Positions 45,272 to 53,198 of a stretch of DNA of 64,000 bases are shown here, piece by piece. Location of the stretch: NCBI RefSeq assembly GCF_013149295.1, contig NZ_JABGCB010000019.1, positions 22,485 to 86,484 of the forward strand, read 5' to 3'. Origin of the DNA: Novosphingobium sp. SG751A. Lineage in GTDB: Bacteria; Pseudomonadota; Alphaproteobacteria; Sphingomonadales; Sphingomonadaceae. The notes below the pieces were generated by a model. It ran no database searches. It was not told the origin of the DNA and saw only the letters and a list, made by a program, of their open reading frames with translations. The position numbers and the translations under genes are program-made. Numbering within the stretch: position 1 is the stretch's first letter; the number at the start of each line of letters is the position of its first letter.

Positions 45272-45751
45272 TTACTCGGCAGCAGCAGCCACGGCCGGCA
45301 CTTCGACCGAACCGCCAGCAGCTTCGACAGCCGACTTGGCGCCGGCCGAAACGCCGGCAACCTTGAAGCTGACCTTGGCGCTGAACACGCCCTTACCGAG
45401 CAGACGCACGCCGTCCTTGCCGCCACGGGCCAGACCGGCGCTCTTGAGCGCTTCGTGATCCACAACAGCCGAGATGTCGAGCTTACCCGCGTCGATCGCC
45501 TTCTGGATCATGCCCAGGTTGACTTCAGCATAGTCCTTGCCAAACGGGTTGTTGAAACCACGCTTCGGCAGACGCATGTGAAGCGGCATCTGACCACCTT
45601 CGAAGCCATTGATCGACACGCCCGAACGCGCCTTGGCACCCTTCTGGCCGCGGCCAGCGGTCTTGCCCTTGCCCGAACCGATGCCGCGGCCAACGCGCAT
45701 ACGACGGTGGCGGGCCCCAGCATTGTCACGGATATCATTCAACTTGGTCAT
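45272..45751 (-). CDS. rplO: 50S ribosomal protein L15
   Basis: A 159-residue L15: TKLNDIRDNAGARHRRMRVGRG then GKTAGRGQKGAKARSGV. ATG 45751 was preferred over a GTG at 45760. In the standard spc order rplO follows rpmD directly, but here an acyltransferase gene lies between them, and a promoter-like element overlaps that gene's stop codon just upstream. Confidence 0.97.
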   Translation of the reverse strand: MTKLNDIRDNAGARHRRMRVGRGIGSGKGKTAGRGQKGAKARSGVSINGFEGGQMPLHMRLPKRGFNNPFGKDYAEVNLGMIQKAIDAGKLDISAVVDHEALKSAGLARGGKDGVRLLGKGVFSAKVSFKVAGVSAGAKSAVEAAGGSVEVPAVAAAAE

Positions 45752-45796
45752 ATTATGCACTCGCTTTCGCTTTTATCGCGCTTGATGGAAGGCGCG

Positions 45797-45825
45797 CCCT
45801 TAGGCGAAATGGGCTGCCGTGTCAT
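45797..45825 (-). promoter_or_regulatory. Candidate rplO-secY-adk promoter
   Basis: ATGACA (45825-45820), 17 bases, TAAGGG (45802-45797), then CGCGCC. The -10 coincides with the TAA stop of the acyltransferase gene. It would restart transcription for rplO, secY and adk after the inserted gene. Confidence 0.55.
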
Positions 45826-46870
45826 CCTTTTTCCGCGCAGCGCCCTGCCCCGCGCCATTGTCCCGCAAGATCCGCGACTTGACCCAGTTGACGCGCAGCC
45901 TGTCGAGCGGGCGATCATACCAGCGCCACACACCATAAACCGCCAGCGGCACGATCACGATACCGCCCATCAACACGCTGCTCGCAGCCCACGGGCCATA
46001 GCGCAGCACGAGAATCAGCGGCCAGTGCAAGAGATAGAGAAGAAAGGAATAATTGCCCATCGCCCGGTCGCCCCGACCCGATTTCCCGGTGACCGAATAA
46101 AGCGCAAAAGGCAGCAGACAGACCCCCAGCCCCAGATTGAGAAACGAGGACAGATCCCCGCCCTCACTCAGCCAGCGATGGCGATCCGGCCCCAACGCGC
46201 ATAGCAACAGCCAGCCCAGCGCCAGAATCATCCCGCCCCCACCCATCGTGGCCGAAACGCGCCATGCATGCTGTGCAGCCAACAGCCCCAGCAGGAAAAA
46301 GATCAGAAAGACCGGCAGCACCGCCACCCAATGCATGCCTATCGCCCATATAAAACATAGCGCGCCAAGGGCTACCACACTGACAGCGGACAGGCGCCCC
46401 ATCATGCCGATCAGCAGCGGCGCGAACAGATAGAACTGCATCTCGACATCCAGCGACCATGCGGGGCCCAGCGGCTTGATCGCCAATTGCCCGTAGCCGA
46501 GCAGCGCGAAAGGGGCGACCGCCTGCACCGCGCCATCTCGCCGGATCAGCCCCCAATCAGGATGGTTCACCCCCCAATAGACCAGCAGACTGAGCCCACT
46601 TGCCAACACGGTCACCGGCGCCACCCGCCACCAGCGGCTGATGATAAAGGTCAGGCATGGTTGGCGGCAACGGACATAACGCGAGGCCCAAACAAGGCGG
46701 ACCCAATAGCCGCTAAGCGCAAAGAACACGAGAACCGGCGCCTTGCCGATCTCGATCCGGGTAATGTGATGGACGACCACCATAAGCGCCAGCCAAAGCC
46801 GGAATGCGCCGGGACCGGAGGGCCACAGCAAGCGGCCCGCGCCTATCCAAAATGTCGCCCCGTTCTGCAT
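45800..46870 (-). CDS. OafA/YrhL-type membrane acyltransferase inside the spc cluster
   Basis: A 356-residue protein with about ten membrane helices of the acyltransferase-3 family: VVVHHITRIEIGKAPVLVFFALSGYWVRL holds the conserved His and the FFxLSG motif, and a C-terminal helix set ends WRWYDRPLDRLR. Relatives transfer acetyl or other acyl groups to surface sugars or lipids. ATG 46870 was chosen over TTG 46912. It lies between rpmD and rplO, an abnormal place for such a gene; a terminator precedes it and a promoter for rplO overlaps its end, so it is transcriptionally insulated. Confidence 0.85.
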   Translation of the reverse strand: MQNGATFWIGAGRLLWPSGPGAFRLWLALMVVVHHITRIEIGKAPVLVFFALSGYWVRLVWASRYVRCRQPCLTFIISRWWRVAPVTVLASGLSLLVYWGVNHPDWGLIRRDGAVQAVAPFALLGYGQLAIKPLGPAWSLDVEMQFYLFAPLLIGMMGRLSAVSVVALGALCFIWAIGMHWVAVLPVFLIFFLLGLLAAQHAWRVSATMGGGGMILALGWLLLCALGPDRHRWLSEGGDLSSFLNLGLGVCLLPFALYSVTGKSGRGDRAMGNYSFLLYLLHWPLILVLRYGPWAASSVLMGGIVIVPLAVYGVWRWYDRPLDRLRVNWVKSRILRDNGAGQGAARKKDDTAAHFA

Positions 46871-46913
46871 ACCTCGGGCTTCTAGCCGCTCGGACTTAAC
46901 AAATGGCCACAAG

Positions 46914-46941
46914 AAAAGGCCCCGGATCGCTCCGAGGCCTT
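46914..46941 (-). terminator. Terminator after rpmD
   Basis: On the minus strand AAGGCCTCGGA pairs with TCCGGGGCCTT (one G-U) around GCGA and is followed by TTCTT. It lies 34 bases past the rpmD stop, in the middle of what is normally one ribosomal operon. Confidence 0.8.
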
Positions 46942-46974
46942 GTCCTGTGCTTCATTCTGAAAGCGCGGGGTCGA

Positions 46975-47151
46975 TTAGTCGACCACGGCCACCAGATGCG
47001 GCAAACGAGCGATCGTGCCGCGAACTTCGGGGGTATCCGTCAGTTCGACAACGCGATTCATCTTGTTAAGGCCCAGACCGATCAGCATCTTGCGCTGAGC
47101 TTCGGGGCGACGGATCGGCGAACCGATCTGCTTGATCTTGATGGTTGCCAT
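46975..47151 (-). CDS. rpmD: 50S ribosomal protein L30
   Basis: A 58-residue L30 reading MATIKIKQIGSPIRRPEAQR at the N-terminus and LNKMNRVVELTDTPEVRGTI in the middle, ending LVAVVD. It starts five bases after the rpsE stop and is followed by an intrinsic terminator. Confidence 0.97.
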   Translation of the reverse strand: MATIKIKQIGSPIRRPEAQRKMLIGLGLNKMNRVVELTDTPEVRGTIARLPHLVAVVD

Positions 47152-47156
47152 TGCGC

Positions 47157-47873
47157 TTACTCCGTAATCGCAGCGGCAGCAGCTTCAAGCTGCGCCTCAG
47201 AGTGGTGATGCCCATCGCGGTTCAGCAGGTCGGTGACCTTCTTGCCGCGACGCTGCGCCACCGACTTCGGGCTCGACTGGTTGGTCAGAGCGTCGAAAGT
47301 GGCGCGGATCATGTTGTAGGGGTTCGAGGTGCCGACCGACTTGGTCACCACGTCATGAACGCCCAGGCTTTCGAAGACAGCGCGCATCGGGCCGCCAGCG
47401 ATGATGCCCGTACCGGCCGGGGCCGAACGCACGCTCACCTTGCCAGCGCCGAAGTGGCCCTTGCCGTCGTGGTGAAGGGTGCGCGCTTCCTTGAGGGGAA
47501 CGCGAACCATCTTCTTCTTGGCCGAGGCAGTCGCCTTGGTGATGGCTTCAGGCACTTCGCGCGCCTTGCCATGACCAAAGCCAACGCGGCCCTTGCCATC
47601 GCCGACCACGACCAGAGCAGCAAAGCCAAAGCGCTTGCCGCCCTTCACGGTCTTGCTGACGCGGTTGATGTGAACGAGCTTTTCAATCAGCTCTTCACCC
47701 TGTTCCTCGTCAGGCTTGCCGCGACGGTCGTCGCGGCGACCGCGACCGCGGCCATCGCCACGTTCGCCATCACGACCGCGACCACGACCACGACGACCTT
47801 CACGCTCGTTGCCCTCGGGGGCAGCTTCAACAGCAGCGGGAGCCGCAGCTTCAAGGTTGGTTTCGTCAGCCAT
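47157..47873 (-). CDS. rpsE: 30S ribosomal protein S5 with Arg/Gly-rich N-terminal extension
   Basis: A 238-residue S5. The normal body begins near residue 60 (LIEKLVHINRVSKTVKGGKRFGFAALVVVGD). The first 55 residues are an acidic stretch followed by an RGRGRGRDGERGDGRGRGRR block, which resembles RNA-binding RGG segments and makes the protein about 70 residues longer than E. coli S5. Between rplR and rpmD in spc order. Confidence 0.98.
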   Translation of the reverse strand: MADETNLEAAAPAAVEAAPEGNEREGRRGRGRGRDGERGDGRGRGRRDDRRGKPDEEQGEELIEKLVHINRVSKTVKGGKRFGFAALVVVGDGKGRVGFGHGKAREVPEAITKATASAKKKMVRVPLKEARTLHHDGKGHFGAGKVSVRSAPAGTGIIAGGPMRAVFESLGVHDVVTKSVGTSNPYNMIRATFDALTNQSSPKSVAQRRGKKVTDLLNRDGHHHSEAQLEAAAAAITE

Positions 47874-47875
47874 TG

Positions 47876-48226
47876 TCAGAACTCCAGCCCGCCTTCACGG
47901 GCGGCATCGGCCAGCGCCTTGACGCGACCATGGAACAGGAAACCGCCGCGATCGAACACGACAGTGGTGACACCAGCGGCCTTGGCGGCTTCCGCCAGTT
48001 CCTTGCCCACAGCAACAGCGGAAACGACGTTGGCGCCGATATCCTTGCTCCCCTTCTTCAGCGACGAAGCCGAAGCGAGGGTACGACCAGCAGCATCGTC
48101 GATGATCTGGGCGTAGATGTGGCGACCCGAACGGTGCACCGAAAGACGAGGACGCCCACCGGCACGAGCCTTGAGAGCGGTGCGAACGCGCCGACGACGG
48201 CGCTCGAACAGAGACAGCTTGGCCAT
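47876..48226 (-). CDS. rplR: 50S ribosomal protein L18
   Basis: A 116-residue L18 (RVRTALKARAGGRPRLSVHRSGRHIYAQII) that binds 5S rRNA. Its ATG shares a base with the rplF stop, showing tight coupling; rpsE follows after two bases. Confidence 0.98.
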   Translation of the reverse strand: MAKLSLFERRRRRVRTALKARAGGRPRLSVHRSGRHIYAQIIDDAAGRTLASASSLKKGSKDIGANVVSAVAVGKELAEAAKAAGVTTVVFDRGGFLFHGRVKALADAAREGGLEF

Positions 48227-48759
48227 TACTTCTTCTTCCCTTCCTTGCGGAAGATGAACTCGCCAGCGTACTTGATACCCTTGCCCTTATAGGGTTCGGG
48301 CTTACGCCAGCGACGGATCTCGGCCGCAACCTGACCCACCTTCTGCTTGTCGATACCGGAAATCAGGACCGTGGTGTTATCCGGGGTCTTGATTTCGATG
48401 CCTTCGGGAACGTCGAAGTTGACGTCGTGGCTGTAACCCAGCTGAAGCTTGAGCACCTTGCCCTGAGCGGTGGCGCGATAGCCCACACCGGTGATCTGCA
48501 GGGTTTTGGTGTAGCCTTCGGTCACACCGGTAATCAGGTTCGAGACCAGCGTACGCTGCATACCCCAGAACGCGCGAGCGCGCTTGGTGTCATTGGCAGG
48601 CGTCACCTTGATGGTGTCGTCAGCCAACTCATAGCTGATTTCATTAGCCAGGCTCAGCGTCAGCGCGCCCTTGGGGCCCTTCACGGTCAGCACGCCATCG
48701 GCGATATTCGCCGAGACGCCCGCCGGAATGGCAACAGGCTTCTTACCAATGCGGCTCAT
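48226..48759 (-). CDS. rplF: 50S ribosomal protein L6
   Basis: A 177-residue L6 (MSRIGKKPVAIPAGV) with the C-terminal signature KPEPYKGKGIKYAGEFIFRKEGKKK. Overlaps rpsH and rplR by one base at each end. Confidence 0.99.
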   Translation of the reverse strand: MSRIGKKPVAIPAGVSANIADGVLTVKGPKGALTLSLANEISYELADDTIKVTPANDTKRARAFWGMQRTLVSNLITGVTEGYTKTLQITGVGYRATAQGKVLKLQLGYSHDVNFDVPEGIEIKTPDNTTVLISGIDKQKVGQVAAEIRRWRKPEPYKGKGIKYAGEFIFRKEGKKK

Positions 48760-49154
48760 TAGAACACCTCCGCCAGCACTTCGCCGCCGACGTTAGCAGC
48801 GCGCGCTTCGGCATCCGAAAGCACGCCGCGAGGCGTCGAGACGATGGTGATGCCAAGGCCGTTACGCACCACGGGCAGTTCTTTGCTGCCCGAGTACACA
48901 CGGCGCCCCGGCTTGGAGACGCGAGCGAGATGCTTGATCGCGGGCTCGCCTTCGAAATACTTCAGCTCGATGCGCAGCTGCGGGTGAACGCCGGTGGCGT
49001 CCTCCGAATAACCACGGATATAGCCTTCGCGCTGGAGCACTTCGAGAACGCGCGAACGCAGCTTCGAAGCCGGCGAAAGGACAGAATCCTTCTTCGCCTG
49101 CTGGCCGTTGCGGATACGGGTGAGCATATCACCCAGAGGATCGGTCAATGCCAT
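48759..49154 (-). CDS. rpsH: 30S ribosomal protein S8
   Basis: A 131-residue S8 (MALTDPLGDMLTRIRNGQ) ending with STPRGVLSDAEARAANVGGEVLAEVF. In other bacteria S8 represses the spc operon by binding mRNA near rplE; I could not identify that site here. Confidence 0.98.
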   Translation of the reverse strand: MALTDPLGDMLTRIRNGQQAKKDSVLSPASKLRSRVLEVLQREGYIRGYSEDATGVHPQLRIELKYFEGEPAIKHLARVSKPGRRVYSGSKELPVVRNGLGITIVSTPRGVLSDAEARAANVGGEVLAEVF

Positions 49155-49165
49155 CGCTTTGTTCC

Positions 49166-49471
49166 TTACCAGCTCGACTTCGTCACGCCGGGGATCATGC
49201 CCTTATTGGCAAGATCACGCAGCTCAACGCGGCACAGGCCGAACTTGCGATAGTAGCCGCGCGGGCGGCCGGTGGTGGCGCAACGGTTGCGCACGCGGGT
49301 CGGGTTCCCGTTACGGGGAATCTCGGCCAGCTTCAGACGGGCAATCAGACGCTCGGTTTCATCAGCCGATTCATCGTCAGCAACAGCCTTCAGCTTCGCG
49401 TACTTAGCTGCGTACTTCTTGACGAGGGCCTTGCGGCGCTCGTTCTTGTTGATCGAACTCAGTTTCGCCAT
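49166..49471 (-). CDS. rpsN: 30S ribosomal protein S14
   Basis: A 101-residue S14 of the zinc-free (C-minus) type: the CxxC pairs of short S14 are absent and the C-terminal RNRCATTGRPRGYYRKFGLCR is typical of the long form. It lies between rplE and rpsH. Confidence 0.98.
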   Translation of the reverse strand: MAKLSSINKNERRKALVKKYAAKYAKLKAVADDESADETERLIARLKLAEIPRNGNPTRVRNRCATTGRPRGYYRKFGLCRVELRDLANKGMIPGVTKSSW

Positions 49472-49503
49472 GGACTTAAGCTCTCTTTCTCAATCTTGCT
49501 CGC

Positions 49504-50082
49504 TCACGCCGCCTGCTTGGCTTCGGCGGTGGCAGTGAACGGGAAACCGAAGAGACGCAGCAGTTCGCGCGCTTCCTCGTCGGTCTTGGCCGAGGTGGTG
49601 ACGATGATGTCCATGCCACGCACCTTGTCGATCTGATCGTAGCTGATTTCCGGGAAGATGATCTGCTCCTTCAGACCCATGGCATAGTTGCCACGGCCAT
49701 CGAAGCTCTTCGGATTCAGGCCACGGAAGTCGCGAATGCGGGGCATCGCGATCGTGATCAGACGGTCAAGGAATTCATACATGCGCTCGCGACGCAGCGT
49801 GACCTTGCAACCGATCGCCATGCCTTCACGCAGCTTGAACTGCGCAACCGACTTCTTGGCGCGGGTCACCACCGGCTTCTGACCGGCAATGGCTTCCATT
49901 TCGGCAGCAGCGGTCTGGACCTTCTTACGGTCCTGCGTGCCTTCACCCACACCCATGTTGAGCGTGATCTTTTCGATCTTCGGGACTTCGAGCGCGTTCT
50001 TGTAACCAAACTTTTCCGTCATCGCAGCAGCGATTTCGGCGTCATACTTGGTCTTGAGACGCGGAGTGTACTTATCAGCCAT
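49504..50082 (-). CDS. rplE: 50S ribosomal protein L5
   Basis: A 192-residue L5 that binds 5S rRNA, with VPKIEKITLNMGVGEGTQDRK and FRGLNPKSFDGRGNYAMGLKEQ. It overlaps rplX by eight bases. Confidence 0.98.
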   Translation of the reverse strand: MADKYTPRLKTKYDAEIAAAMTEKFGYKNALEVPKIEKITLNMGVGEGTQDRKKVQTAAAEMEAIAGQKPVVTRAKKSVAQFKLREGMAIGCKVTLRRERMYEFLDRLITIAMPRIRDFRGLNPKSFDGRGNYAMGLKEQIIFPEISYDQIDKVRGMDIIVTTSAKTDEEARELLRLFGFPFTATAEAKQAA

Positions 50083-50395
50083 CGATAGCCTCCCCGGACT
50101 TCACGGCCACGCGGACCTTCTTGCCGTCCTTTTCCTCGAAGCGGATGCGGGTGGCCGCACCGGTCTTCGGATCGACGAGACCAACCTTGCTGATAGCCAT
50201 CGGCGCTTCGCGGCGCTCGATGCCACCCTGCGGGTTTACCTGGGTCGGCTTGCGGTGACGGGCAGCGACGTTCACGCCGGCAACCACAATCTTGCCTTCC
50301 TTCGGCAAGACGGACAGAACTTGACCAGTACGGCCCTTGTCCTTGCCCGAACGGACGATCACATTGTCGCCCTTCTTGATCTTAGCAGCGGACAT
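50075..50395 (-). CDS. rplX: 50S ribosomal protein L24
   Basis: A 106-residue L24 with the KOW motif KKGDNVIVRSGKDKGRTGQV at the N-terminus. It overlaps rplN by one base and rplE by eight. Confidence 0.98.
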   Translation of the reverse strand: MSAAKIKKGDNVIVRSGKDKGRTGQVLSVLPKEGKIVVAGVNVAARHRKPTQVNPQGGIERREAPMAISKVGLVDPKTGAATRIRFEEKDGKKVRVAVKSGEAIDG

Positions 50396-50763
50396 TACAG
50401 AACCTCCGGAGCCAGCGAGATGATCTTCATATAGCCCTTGGCGCGCAGTTCGCGAACCACGGGGCCAAAGATACGCGTGCCGATGGGCTCAGCGTTCTTG
50501 TTGATCAGCACAGCCGCGTTACCGTCGAAACGGATAACCGAACCGTCGGGACGGCGAACGTCCTTGCGAGTACGAACGATCACCGCGCGGTGAACGTCGC
50601 CCTTCTTGACCTTGGCGCGGGGCTGGGCTTCCTTGATCGACACCACGATGATGTCGCCAACGCCAGCGGTACGACGCTTCGATCCGCCCAGCACCTTAAT
50701 GCACTGGACACGCTTGGCGCCGCTGTTGTCAGCAACGTCAAGCTGGGATTGCATCTGGATCAT
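50395..50763 (-). CDS. rplN: 50S ribosomal protein L14
   Basis: A 122-residue L14 (MIQMQSQLDVADNSGAKRVQC). First gene of the spc part. It is preceded by a 139-base gap with a terminator-like hairpin, unlike the tight spacing of neighbouring genes. Confidence 0.98.
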   Translation of the reverse strand: MIQMQSQLDVADNSGAKRVQCIKVLGGSKRRTAGVGDIIVVSIKEAQPRAKVKKGDVHRAVIVRTRKDVRRPDGSVIRFDGNAAVLINKNAEPIGTRIFGPVVRELRAKGYMKIISLAPEVL

Positions 50764-50811
50764 GGATCCGGTTCCTTACGTTAGGCTTGCCGGAACAAGT
50801 CCGGCAGTTCC

Positions 50812-50840
50812 AAAAAACGGCGCCCGCGCAAACGGGCACC
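50812..50840 (-). terminator. Terminator/attenuator between rpsQ and rplN
   Basis: On the minus strand GGTGCCCG pairs with CGGGCGCC (one G-U) around TTTGCG and is followed by GTTTTTT. A second perfect hairpin, TGCCGGA-CTTGT-TCCGGCA, comes directly after it, before the rplN ribosome site. This is the S10/spc boundary of E. coli. Confidence 0.8.
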
Positions 50841-50855
50841 GTGAAGCGGTCCGGC

Positions 50856-50885
50856 GCCCTAACCCGATTCGGGTCAGAGCGCCAG
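50856..50885 (-). promoter_or_regulatory. Possible spc promoter upstream of the rplN attenuator
   Basis: CTGGCG (50885-50880), 18 bases with the palindrome ACCCGAATCGGGT, TAGGGC (50861-50856), then GCCGG. The -10 and GC-rich start match other ribosomal promoters here; the -35 is weak. Confidence 0.3.
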
Positions 50886-50902
50886 AGAATTTTTCAACGA
50901 CC

Positions 50903-51172
50903 TTAGACGTCCGCTTCGACAGCGACGCCCTTGCCCGCCTGAACCCGCTCGATCACCTTCCAGCTCTTCAGCTTGGAGATCGGGGCGGTTTCCTCGATGC
51001 GGACAACTTCGCCAGCCTTGAAGGCGTTGTCTTCATCGTGAGCGTGATACTTCTTCGAACGGCGGATGATCTTCCCATAAAGGGGGTGCTTCACCTTACG
51101 TTCGACCTTCACGACCACGGTCTTGTCGGTCTTGTCGGAAACCACAGTCCCGATAAGAATACGCTTGGGCAT
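50903..51172 (-). CDS. rpsQ: 30S ribosomal protein S17
   Basis: An 89-residue S17 (MPKRILIGTVVSDKTDKTVVV) starting at ATG 51172; the longer frame upstream is shadow of rpmC. Last gene of the S10 part, followed by a 139-base gap. Confidence 0.98.
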   Translation of the reverse strand: MPKRILIGTVVSDKTDKTVVVKVERKVKHPLYGKIIRRSKKYHAHDEDNAFKAGEVVRIEETAPISKLKSWKVIERVQAGKGVAVEADV

Positions 51173-51182
51173 GGTTTCCTCC

Positions 51183-51386
51183 TTACGCCTTCGCTGCAAC
51201 GGAACGCTCACTCTGGAGCGTCTTGATGCGGGCGATATCGCGGCGCACTTCCTTGATGCGTGCAGGACGCTCAAGCTGGTTGGTGGCGGCCTGGAAGCGC
51301 AGGTTGAAAGCCTCGCGCTTCAGATCGCCCAGCTCGGCAACCAGCTGGTCATCGCTCTTGCCACGCAGATCAGCGATCTTGGACAT
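51183..51386 (-). CDS. rpmC: 50S ribosomal protein L29
   Basis: A 67-residue L29 (MSKIADLRGKSDDQLVAELG) with FNLRFQAATNQLERPARIKE. It overlaps rplP by one base. Confidence 0.98.
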   Translation of the reverse strand: MSKIADLRGKSDDQLVAELGDLKREAFNLRFQAATNQLERPARIKEVRRDIARIKTLQSERSVAAKA

Positions 51387-51820
51387 TATTCGCCTCCCAG
51401 GTGCGAGGTGTCGCCAAGCTTGGCAACAACCTTGGTCTTGATCGGCAGCTTCATCGCGGCACGCTCGAACGCACCAGCGGCCAGCTCACCCGAAACGCCG
51501 TCCAGTTCGAACAGGATCTTGCCCGGCTTAACGCGAGCAGCCCAATATTCGATCGAACCCTTGCCCTTACCCTGACGGACTTCAGCAGGCTTCTTCGAGA
51601 CGGGCAGATCGGGGAACACGCGGATCCACAGGCGGCCCTGACGACGCAGGTGACGCTGAATGGCACGACGTGCAGCTTCGATCTGACGAGCGGTGACCCG
51701 CTCCGGTTCCATGGCCTTGAGGCCATAGGAACCGAAGTTCAGGTCGGTGCCGCCCTTGGCGTTGCCGTGCAAACGGCCTTTAAACGCCTTGCGGAACTTG
51801 GTCTTCTTCGGTTGCAACAT
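51386..51820 (-). CDS. rplP: 50S ribosomal protein L16
   Basis: A 144-residue L16 (MLQPKKTKFRKAFKGRLHGN) near the peptidyl-transferase centre. The avilamycin/evernimicin-relevant basic loop and KGKGSIEYWAARVKPGKILF are intact. Between rpsC and rpmC. Confidence 0.98.
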   Translation of the reverse strand: MLQPKKTKFRKAFKGRLHGNAKGGTDLNFGSYGLKAMEPERVTARQIEAARRAIQRHLRRQGRLWIRVFPDLPVSKKPAEVRQGKGKGSIEYWAARVKPGKILFELDGVSGELAAGAFERAAMKLPIKTKVVAKLGDTSHLGGE

Positions 51821-51837
51821 GATCTGTTACCTCAACC

Positions 51838-52533
51838 TCAACGTGCAGGACGCACGCCGGAGGTCTGGGCCTCCATCATGAGACGGTCCTGCGCCATCGG
51901 ATCGTGACCAAGGATTTCACCCTTGAAGATCCACACCTTGATGCCGATGATGCCATAGGCGGTCAACGCCTCGGCTTCGGCATAGTCGATGTTTGCACGC
52001 AGAGTGTGCAGCGGAACGCGGCCTTCGCGGTACCATTCGATACGCGCGATTTCTGCGCCACCCAGACGGCCCGAGCAGGTGATCTTGATGCCTTCGGCAC
52101 CAAGACGCAGCGCGGACTGAACCGAGCGCTTCATTGCACGGCGGAAGGCAACACGGCGGATCAGCTGATCGGCGATGCCCTGAGCGACAAGCTTCGAATC
52201 GACTTCCGGCTTGCGGATTTCGACGATGTTCAGCTTGACGTCGCTGCCGGTGAACTTGGCGAGCTGAAGGCGCAGCTTTTCAATGTCCGCACCCTTCTTG
52301 CCGATGATCACGCCCGGACGAGCAGCAAAGATCGACACACGGCACACCTTGGCGGGACGCTCGATCACCACCTTCGAAATCGCGGCCTGCGGCAGCGACT
52401 TGAAGATGAACTTGCGCATCTTGAGGTCTTCCTCAAGAAGCTTGCCGTAGCTGCGACCTTCCGCATACCAGCGGCTGTCCCAGGTGCGGTTGATCTGCAG
52501 GCGCAGACCGATGGGGTTGCTCTTATGACCCAT
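51838..52533 (-). CDS. rpsC: 30S ribosomal protein S3
   Basis: A 231-residue S3 (MGHKSNPIGLRLQINRTWDS) with the KH domain around VSIFAARPGVIIGKKGADIE. It helps form the mRNA entry channel. Three bases after rplV. Confidence 0.99.
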   Translation of the reverse strand: MGHKSNPIGLRLQINRTWDSRWYAEGRSYGKLLEEDLKMRKFIFKSLPQAAISKVVIERPAKVCRVSIFAARPGVIIGKKGADIEKLRLQLAKFTGSDVKLNIVEIRKPEVDSKLVAQGIADQLIRRVAFRRAMKRSVQSALRLGAEGIKITCSGRLGGAEIARIEWYREGRVPLHTLRANIDYAEAEALTAYGIIGIKVWIFKGEILGHDPMAQDRLMMEAQTSGVRPAR

Positions 52534-52536
52534 GGA

Positions 52537-52914
52537 TCAAGCCTCCTGAACTTCGCGCACCACGATGCGCAGACGGCTGAAGGGCTTCAAGATGCGGGTG
52601 GACTTGCCACGGCCGCGGGTGTGGAAGCGCTTCATCGTGATCGACTTGCCGACCGAAGCCTCAACCACGACGAGGCTGTCCACGTCGAGGTTGTGGTTGT
52701 TTTCGGCGTTGGCGATGGCCGAAGCCAGCACCTTGCGAGCGTCAACCGCCATGGCCTTCTTCGAGAAGGTCAGGATGTTCAGCGCATCTTCAGCCTTCTG
52801 GTTGCGGATAAGCGCCGCAACCAGGTTGAGCTTCTGAGCCGAGCCGCGGATCTGCGTACCGACCGACAGGGCCTCGTTGTCGCCAACGCGACGGGGAGCT
52901 TTAGGCTTGCTCAT
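52537..52914 (-). CDS. rplV: 50S ribosomal protein L22
   Basis: A 125-residue L22 with the exit-tunnel loop around KRFHTRGRGKSTRILKPFSR. It overlaps rpsS by one base. Confidence 0.98.
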   Translation of the reverse strand: MSKPKAPRRVGDNEALSVGTQIRGSAQKLNLVAALIRNQKAEDALNILTFSKKAMAVDARKVLASAIANAENNHNLDVDSLVVVEASVGKSITMKRFHTRGRGKSTRILKPFSRLRIVVREVQEA

Positions 52915-53192
52915 CAGCGCTTGCCCTTCTTGTCAGCGGCGTGGCCGGGGAACGTGCGCGTCGGCGCGAATTCGCCCAGCTTGTGGCCGACCATGTCCTC
53001 ATTCACGGACACGGGGATGAACTTATGCCCGTTGTAGACGTTGAACGTCAAACCAACGAACGTCGGCAGGATCGTCGACCGACGCGACCAAGTCTTGATC
53101 GGGCCGGCACGGTTGCCAGCATCCTGGGCGACCTCGGCCTTTTTCAGCAGGTGCAGGTCGACGAAAGGACCTTTCCAGACGGAACGAGCCAT
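52914..53192 (-). CDS. rpsS: 30S ribosomal protein S19
   Basis: A 92-residue S19 (MARSVWKGPFVDLHLLKKAE) with GHKFIPVSVNEDMVGHKLGE. It lies six bases after rplB. Confidence 0.99.
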   Translation of the reverse strand: MARSVWKGPFVDLHLLKKAEVAQDAGNRAGPIKTWSRRSTILPTFVGLTFNVYNGHKFIPVSVNEDMVGHKLGEFAPTRTFPGHAADKKGKR

Positions 53193-53198
53193 TGTCGA

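Noticed and set aside
49108..49636. Plus-strand frames across rpsN
   Set aside because: Antisense to rpsN and rplE with no ribosome site or family resemblance.
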